A stretch of DNA of 10,115 bases from Halanaerobium sp964649895. GTDB lineage: Bacteria > Bacillota > Halanaerobiia > Halanaerobiales > Halanaerobiaceae. The notes beneath the pieces are model-generated. The model did no database searches, was not told the DNA's origin, and was given only the letters and a program-made list of their open reading frames with translations. Below, piece by piece: positions 1 to 4,785 of the stretch. A program made the position numbers and the translations under genes. Numbering within the stretch: position 1 is the first letter of the stretch; each line of letters starts with the position of its first letter. The stretch covers positions 1 through 10,115 of the forward strand of contig CAZYRX010000066.1 of the NCBI GenBank assembly GCA_964649895.1. Reading direction: 5' to 3'.

Positions 1-292
1 CAACTGTTTCTTTAAAAGATTTACCACTTCTAAATACAGGCACTTTACGTGCTGGTATCTGTATTTCCTCATTTGTTTGAGGATTCCGTCCTTTTCTGGC
101 ACTTCTATCTCTTACTTCAAAAGTACCAAAACCAATTAATTGAACATTATCACGGTTATCTTCTGGTTTTTTTGCTTCTTCTTTGAGGTGTTCCATAATT
201 GTGTCAATCATATTATTAATTACTTCACCAGTATCTTTCTTAGTGACACCGGTATTTTCTGCAACGGCATCAATTAGTTCATTTTTAGTCAT
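1..292 (-). CDS. hup: HU-family DNA-binding protein, C-terminal end cut off by the window edge
   Basis: Small basic nucleoid protein that binds and bends DNA as a dimer. This reading is not closed by a stop inside the window: 97 codons are visible from the ATG at 290-292. The N-terminal helices begin MTKNELIDAVAENTG. The beta-sheet core has the family signature (GFGTFEVRDR, residues 54-63) and the DNA-inserting arm contains GRNPQT with Pro71. A strong ribosome-binding site (AAGGGGGTGA) lies 9 nt upstream. Oddity: compared with the common HU layout, where the GFG motif is at residues 46-48, everything after helix 2 is shifted by +8. The turn before the first strand is a charged segment rich in E, K, D, N (about residues 37-49). 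The protein will therefore exceed the usual ~90 residues. It lies 104 bp downstream of gpsA and probably has its own promoter. Family assignment is firm; HU rather than IHF is inferred from the organism type. Confidence 0.95.
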   Translation of the reverse strand, partial: MTKNELIDAVAENTGVTKKDTGEVINNMIDTIMEHLKEEAKKPEDNRDNVQLIGFGTFEVRDRSARKGRNPQTNEEIQIPARKVPVFRSGKSFKETV

Positions 293-340
293 TGAGATTC
301 ACCCCCTTTAATCATAAAAGCTTTGTCTGTCATAATTAAT

Positions 341-365
341 ATTCTCGCTACGCCGGCGTTCTCCT
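341..365 (-). promoter_or_regulatory. SigH-type promoter candidate for hup
   Basis: Read on the minus strand there is GCAGGAGAA, an 11-nt spacer, then CGAGAAT. The sigma-H (Spo0H) consensus of Bacillus is RnAGGAwWW, 11-12 nt, RnnGAAT. AGGA lies at 362-365 and GAAT at 341-344 with 17 nt between, the geometry I recall for the B. subtilis spoVG promoter. There are two mismatches to the degenerate positions (G for w, C for R). The predicted transcript would begin near 333-336, about 40 nt ahead of the HU start codon. The block is visibly more G+C-rich than the A+T-rich spacer around it, which suggests constraint. This is a motif match only. Confidence 0.5.
350..359. repeat. 10-bp perfect palindrome inside the SigH-like spacer
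   Basis: ACGCCGGCGT reads the same on both strands and sits exactly between the AGGA and GAAT elements of the promoter candidate upstream of hup. It is a G+C-rich island in an A+T-rich spacer. It could be an operator half-site pair for a dimeric repressor, or simply the G+C-rich spacer of that promoter. It has no T-tract, so it is not a terminator. Confidence 0.5.
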
Positions 366-396
366 GCTTTTAAGAAGAAAAAATTTATTATAATAA

Positions 397-1431
397 CTAG
401 ATATTCCAGAGAGAATTATCAACTACAGCTTCCATTTCGTGTTTTTTACTTCTAAGCATTAATTCTTCTACTGCCTGGTAAGGATCTTTATCCTCAAAAA
501 GCACCTGATAAACTTGATATGTAATTGGCATTTCTAACTCAATATTTTCTTCCCGCAAATGCTCGTATATGGCTCTGGTAGTTTTAACACCTTCAACTAC
601 CTGTTTAACTTTATCTTTTGCTTCTTCAATACTTTTACCTCTACCTATCTCAATTCCAAAGCGACGATTGCGGCTGTGCATACTGCTGCAGGTCACAACA
701 AGATCACCCATACCTGATAAACCGGCTAGTGTCATAGTTTTCCCAGAATTGTAGTCCACAAATCTACCCATCTCCATTAAAGCTCTTGTAATCAAAGCAG
801 CTCTAGTATTATCACCAAACTCTAACCCATCACAAATACCAGCTGCCAGAGCAATAACATTTTTTACTGCTCCACCAAGCTCAACTCCAATTATATCTGG
901 ATTTGTGTATACTCTAAAATACGGTGTCATAAATAAATCTTGTACTTTTTCTGCATCCTCTTTATTTTTAGATGCAGAAACTATAGCTGTTGGGAGTTTT
1001 TGTATCACTTCTTCAGCATGAGTAGGTCCAGACAGTACAACAACATTCTTGAAACCTGCATCTTTAATTATTTGTGAGTTAACTTTAAAGCTTTTTTCTT
1101 CAATGCCTTTAGCAGTAGAAACAATTAAAGTATTATTATCTATGCTGGTGCTTAAACTTTCCGCAATGATTCTTGTAGCTGCAGTAGGTACAGCTATAAC
1201 TACTACATCAGTATCTTTAACAGCTTCTTCTATATCATCAACAGCCTTAAGTGAAGGCTCCAATTTATGCTCAGGAAAATATTTGTAATTGATATTTTTC
1301 TGATTTATAGAAAGAGCTGTAATTTCATCTCTTGCATAAATTTTAGTCAAATGTCCATTTTCAGCTAAAATATTTGCCAGGGCTGTTCCCCAACTTCCTG
1401 CTCCGATTACTGCTGCCTTAATTTTCGTCAT
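397..1431 (-). CDS. gpsA: NAD(P)+-dependent glycerol-3-phosphate dehydrogenase
   Basis: Reduces dihydroxyacetone phosphate to sn-glycerol-3-phosphate, the backbone for membrane phospholipids; cytosolic. 344 residues, a normal length. The N-terminal Rossmann fold has the dinucleotide loop GAGSWGTALA (10-19). STAKGIE (105-111) and SGPTHAEEV (134-142) are substrate and cofactor motifs. The catalytic lysine is in GGAVKN (Lys190). The C-terminal helical domain carries GDNTRAALITRALMEMGR (206-223), the GLSGMGDLVVTCSS block (237-250) and SRNRRFG (253-259). The ATG overlaps the end of plsY by 14 bp; its Shine-Dalgarno (TTAGGAAAAG) lies inside plsY and is weaker than its neighbours', so translational coupling is likely. 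The product feeds the adjacent plsY. No hairpin terminator is visible after the stop, so read-through into hup is possible. Confidence 0.97.
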   Translation of the reverse strand: MTKIKAAVIGAGSWGTALANILAENGHLTKIYARDEITALSINQKNINYKYFPEHKLEPSLKAVDDIEEAVKDTDVVVIAVPTAATRIIAESLSTSIDNNTLIVSTAKGIEEKSFKVNSQIIKDAGFKNVVVLSGPTHAEEVIQKLPTAIVSASKNKEDAEKVQDLFMTPYFRVYTNPDIIGVELGGAVKNVIALAAGICDGLEFGDNTRAALITRALMEMGRFVDYNSGKTMTLAGLSGMGDLVVTCSSMHSRNRRFGIEIGRGKSIEEAKDKVKQVVEGVKTTRAIYEHLREENIELEMPITYQVYQVLFEDKDPYQAVEELMLRSKKHEMEAVVDNSLWNI

Positions 1432-2041
1432 CTGCAGCTTTTCCTAATCTGTCAGGATCCATTCTGTTTTCTTCACCATTAAGCAATCTTTTAATATTTG
1501 CACGATGTGTATACATTACAAATAAAGAAAGAAGCACTCCAAATATAACATGAGGTCTAGAAAAGCCAGTAAAATATATTACAAAAGGTAAAGATATAGA
1601 ACCAATAATCGAGCCAAGCGATACATATCTAGTTGTCATTACAAGAACAAGCCAAATAAGAGCATAAGCTAAAAATGCAAGTGGATAAAGTTTTAATATT
1701 ACTCCAAATGTTGTTGCTACTCCTTTACCCCCTGAAAAGCCCATGAAAATTGACCAATCATGACCTGCAATAGCAGCCATTGCAACCAGTAATATATATA
1801 TAGATGCTGCATCTCCGATAATAAGCTGACCAATTAGTACACCCAAAAATCCTTTAAGTATGTCTAATACTGCAACCAAGATACCCGATTTTAAGCCCAT
1901 AACTCTTGCAACATTTGTAGCACCAATATTTCCACTACCATATTTTCTGACATCAGTTTTCATAACATATTTTGTTAATAAAAAGCCCGACGGTATTGAA
2001 CCAATTAAATAACTTAACAGAATAGAAATAATAACCTGCAT
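1418..2041 (-). CDS. plsY: Glycerol-3-phosphate acyltransferase (acyl-phosphate dependent), membrane protein
   Basis: Integral membrane enzyme that transfers the acyl group of acyl-phosphate (made by PlsX, not in this window) to position 1 of glycerol-3-phosphate, giving lysophosphatidic acid. 207 residues with about five hydrophobic spans. The three cytoplasmic-loop motifs are present: SIPSGF then YGSGNIGATN (15-43), GFSGGKGVATT (101-111), and HRANIKRLLNGEENR (179-193). It lies 14 bp after der. Its strong ribosome-binding site (AAAAGGAGG, 7 nt before ATG) starts right at the der stop codon. The last residues overlap the start of gpsA, whose product is this enzyme's substrate. Length, topology and motifs fit the family, and nothing is missing. 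Confidence 0.97.
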   Translation of the reverse strand: MQVIISILLSYLIGSIPSGFLLTKYVMKTDVRKYGSGNIGATNVARVMGLKSGILVAVLDILKGFLGVLIGQLIIGDAASIYILLVAMAAIAGHDWSIFMGFSGGKGVATTFGVILKLYPLAFLAYALIWLVLVMTTRYVSLGSIIGSISLPFVIYFTGFSRPHVIFGVLLSLFVMYTHRANIKRLLNGEENRMDPDRLGKAADDEN

Positions 2042-2055
2042 AATTTAACCTCCTT

Positions 2056-3372
2056 TTAATTCCTTTGTTTTAACTTAAATACTAAGGGATTACCGACATA
2101 TCCAAAAGCTTCTCTTAATACATTCTCTAAATATCTCTGATAGGCAAAATGCATTAAATTAGGATCATTAACAAAAAAGACAAATTTAGGAGGTTTAACC
2201 CCCACCTGACTACCATAATATAGTTTAAGTCTTTTCCCTTTACGGCTTGGTGGCTCACGCAGCTGTACTGCCTCAGTAATAACTTCGTTTAAAACTCCTG
2301 TTTTTATTCTGAGATTGCTTTGGTCAACTACATATTCTAAAAGTGAAAGCATTTCTTCAACTCTTTCACCAGTTAGAGCCGAAATATAAGTTACAGGAAC
2401 ATAATTTAAAAATTTCAGCTGATAATAAACTTCATCTGTATATCTTTCCATTGTCTTTGAATTTTTATCCATGAGATCCCATTTGTTGATAGCAATAACC
2501 ATTGCCTTTCCTTCATCATGTGCATAACCGGCTATTTTTTTATCCTGATCAGTAACACCTTTTTCTGCATCTATCATCATTAAAACTGCATCAGATTTAT
2601 CCACTGATTTTAAGGCTCTCAGATTACTGTAATATTCAATTGACTCTTTTACTCTAGATTTTCTTCTTAAGCCTGCAGTATCAATAAAATTAAATTTGAT
2701 GTCATTCCATTCAATCAAGGTATCAACGGCATCACGTGTAGTTCCCGGCATGTCACTAACTATTACCCTGTTTTGACCAACAAGATGATTGATAAGACTT
2801 GATTTGCCAACATTAGGTTTACCAATAACCGCAATATTGATTATATCTTCTTCTACTTCATCTTCTTCATATTCTGGGAGTTTTTCAATAACTCTATCAA
2901 GTAATTCTCCTATATTTTTACCATGCTCAGCAGAAATCAACACTGGATCACCAAAACCAAGTGAATAAAATTCCCAGCTGGTTTCTTCTGAATTAGAAAA
3001 ATCTTCCACTTTGTTTACAGTCAATATTACTTCTTTATTTGTTCTATAGAGTAGTTGTGCTATTTCTTGATCAATACCTGTCATACCTGTACGTGCATCA
3101 ACTATAAATAATATAACATCAGCTTCTTCCATAGCTAATTCAGCCTGATGTTTAATCTGGTTTTTTATTTGATCACTATCTCTGGGGACAATTCCACCAG
3201 TGTCAATAACATTAAAACTCCTCCCAAGCCATTCTGATTCATCATATATTCTATCTCTTGTTACATTTGGTTCACCTTCTACAATAGCTCTACGACCACC
3301 AATTAACCTATTAAAAAGAGTTGATTTGCCAACATTTGGTCTACCGACTATTGCAACTGTACCCTTAGACAT
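2056..3372 (-). CDS. der: Ribosome biogenesis GTPase Der (EngA)
   Basis: Essential tandem-GTPase that assists late 50S subunit assembly. 438 residues, typical length. GTPase domain 1: P-loop GRPNVGKS (10-17), VTRDR (37-41), DTGG (57-60), G4 NKVE (120-123), G5 SAEHG (147-151). An acidic linker (about 167-177) leads to GTPase domain 2: GKPNVGKS (184-191), PGTTRD (209-214), DTAG (231-234), NKWD (296-299), SALTG (331-335). The C-terminal KH-like domain (about 355-438) is complete. Oddity: the G4 motif of domain 1 ends in Glu instead of the usual Asp, a conservative change at the guanine-specificity residue; domain 2 has the normal Asp. The start overlaps the DUF512 gene by 8 bp. Its Shine-Dalgarno (GGAGGTGAT) is built into the last codons of that gene, implying coupled translation. 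Confidence 0.97.
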   Translation of the reverse strand: MSKGTVAIVGRPNVGKSTLFNRLIGGRRAIVEGEPNVTRDRIYDESEWLGRSFNVIDTGGIVPRDSDQIKNQIKHQAELAMEEADVILFIVDARTGMTGIDQEIAQLLYRTNKEVILTVNKVEDFSNSEETSWEFYSLGFGDPVLISAEHGKNIGELLDRVIEKLPEYEEDEVEEDIINIAVIGKPNVGKSSLINHLVGQNRVIVSDMPGTTRDAVDTLIEWNDIKFNFIDTAGLRRKSRVKESIEYYSNLRALKSVDKSDAVLMMIDAEKGVTDQDKKIAGYAHDEGKAMVIAINKWDLMDKNSKTMERYTDEVYYQLKFLNYVPVTYISALTGERVEEMLSLLEYVVDQSNLRIKTGVLNEVITEAVQLREPPSRKGKRLKLYYGSQVGVKPPKFVFFVNDPNLMHFAYQRYLENVLREAFGYVGNPLVFKLKQRN

Positions 3373-4663
3373 CTTTGATCACCTCCATCAAATCTTCAAT
3401 ATCATGAACTAATTTCATATTATATTCATTTAAATTTTTGATGAAATCTTTAAATTTAATCCCATCCAAAAATTTTTTTTCATCATTCAAAACTATTGAA
3501 GGAATAACTATCTTATCATATTTATTCAAATCAATAGATCTAACTTTTCTTGTAATATCTTCTGCTGTTAAAAGCCCTGTTACTGTAACACTTTCTCCAA
3601 AAAATTTATTCTTTATTTTTATAATATCAAGATTAATATTATTTATTTTATTTATATTTTCTACTATAAAATTTAATGCTTCTGCTCCTAATTCTCCAGA
3701 TAAAAGTGCAATATTTTTGTTTTTATCAATCTTTTCTGGTAAATCGATTTCTTTAAACTCCTCAATCAGTAAAGCAGTTAAACCAATCCCATTCTCCAGC
3801 TGTGGAAAATCATTATAAGCCTCATAATTAGGCAGATTAGAATCACTGCTTAAATAAAACTCATCTGCTGCGTATATAAAGTTTTCTCCAAATTTATCTT
3901 TTGCAATATTCTGCCAATGTTTTATCTGTTCTAAACTCTGCTTCATTTCCTGTGTGGTCAATGTGCGAAGATTAGTTAAATCTTCTCTATGTTTTGTTAA
4001 ACCAACCGGCACAATTCCAACAGACAATACAGCAGGATATAATTCTAGCAAGTCATTTAAAGTTCTATCTAATTCATTTTTATCATTATAACCCGGACAG
4101 AGTACAATCTGGGTATGAAATTGAATCCCATTCTTTTTTAATAAAGTTAATATTTTTTTAATTTTTGCTGCTTTAGGATTTTTCATCATTTCTACACGCA
4201 AATCTGGATTTGTAGTGTGAATAGATATATTTAAAGGACTTAATTTTTTATTTATTATTCTTTCAAGTTCCATATTATTTAGATTTGTCAGAGTAATAAA
4301 ACTACCCTGTAAAAAAGAGAACCTATAATCATCATCTTTTTGATTTAATGTTTTTCTCATATTTTTAGGCTGCTGTTTAACAAAGCAAAATATACAATTA
4401 TTACTGCACTGTTTTAAACCATCAAAAATAATTTCTTTAAATTCAATTCCAAGTTCTTCTCCTAGTTTCCTCTGCAGTATTTTTTCTTCAATTTCTCCAT
4501 CTGCTCTTCTTAATTTAAGAGAAATGTTTGCTTCAGAAATTTCATATAAATAATCTATATAATCTCTAATATTATTCCCATTTATTGTAATAATTTTATC
4601 TTCGGATTTTATACCAGCTTTATCAGCTGTAGAATCCGGTATAACTCTTTCTATCTTAACCAT
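3365..4663 (-). CDS. PDZ / radical-SAM / DUF512 protein of unknown function (COG1625-like)
   Basis: 432 residues in three parts. The N-terminal PDZ-like domain (about 1-70) begins VKIERVIPDSTADKAGIKSEDKI. The radical-SAM-like core starts with CSNNCIFCF, so Cys86, Cys90 and Cys93 form the CX3CX2C ligand set for a [4Fe-4S] cluster, followed by KQQPKNMRKTL. Further family blocks are SIHTTNP (147-153), CPGYND (189-194) and VPVGLTKHR (218-226). The C-terminal DUF512 part (about 235-432) has AADEFYL (265-271) and ENGIGLT (290-296). This architecture belongs to the widespread 'DUF512' Fe-S oxidoreductase family; its substrate is not established as far as I know. It is first in a run with der, plsY and gpsA, has its own sigma-A promoter and ribosome-binding site, and shares 8 bp with der. 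That hints at a role tied to ribosome assembly, but this is inference from position only. Confidence 0.9.
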   Translation of the reverse strand: MVKIERVIPDSTADKAGIKSEDKIITINGNNIRDYIDYLYEISEANISLKLRRADGEIEEKILQRKLGEELGIEFKEIIFDGLKQCSNNCIFCFVKQQPKNMRKTLNQKDDDYRFSFLQGSFITLTNLNNMELERIINKKLSPLNISIHTTNPDLRVEMMKNPKAAKIKKILTLLKKNGIQFHTQIVLCPGYNDKNELDRTLNDLLELYPAVLSVGIVPVGLTKHREDLTNLRTLTTQEMKQSLEQIKHWQNIAKDKFGENFIYAADEFYLSSDSNLPNYEAYNDFPQLENGIGLTALLIEEFKEIDLPEKIDKNKNIALLSGELGAEALNFIVENINKINNINLDIIKIKNKFFGESVTVTGLLTAEDITRKVRSIDLNKYDKIVIPSIVLNDEKKFLDGIKFKDFIKNLNEYNMKLVHDIEDLMEVIKDV

Positions 4664-4669
4664 CTTGAG

Positions 4670-4713
4670 CCTCCTGTATGCTTGATAATATCATATTTAC
4701 CTGGACTAAGCAA
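4670..4713 (-). promoter_or_regulatory. Sigma-A promoter and ribosome-binding site for the DUF512-der-plsY-gpsA run
   Basis: On the minus strand a -35 TTGCTT (4708-4713) is separated by exactly 17 bp from a -10 TATTAT (4685-4690). The -10 is preceded by TG one base upstream (TGATATTAT), an extended -10. AGGAGG (4670-4675) follows 6 nt before the ATG. The expected transcript start is near 4678, giving a very short leader. It lies just after the terminator of the upstream gene, as expected for a new transcription unit. Confidence 0.75.
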
Positions 4714-4741
4714 TAATAAGCTGGGAGAGGCTTAAGAGAAC

Positions 4742-4775
4742 AAAAAAACCCGCTGCCCAAAATTGGACAGCGGGT
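4742..4775 (-). terminator. Strong rho-independent terminator after ispH-rpsA, probably bidirectional
   Basis: An 11-bp stem (4748-4758 with 4765-4775, one G-T wobble) with a 6-nt loop is followed on the minus strand by seven T (4742-4748 read as A on the plus strand). It begins about 10 nt after the TAA of the fusion gene. Reading the plus strand, the same stem is followed by GC and six T, so it could also stop antisense transcription. Confidence 0.92.
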
Positions 4776-4785
4776 GCTTTTTTAA

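Noticed and set aside
387..392. TATAAT on the minus strand after gpsA as a sigma-A -10
   Set aside because: No -35-like hexamer at 16-18 bp; the nearest, TTGATA, is 24 bp away. A+T-rich DNA produces this hexamer easily.
3438..3818. Plus-strand 126-codon frame
   Set aside because: Lies wholly antisense to the conserved DUF512 gene; no family resemblance and no ribosome-binding site.
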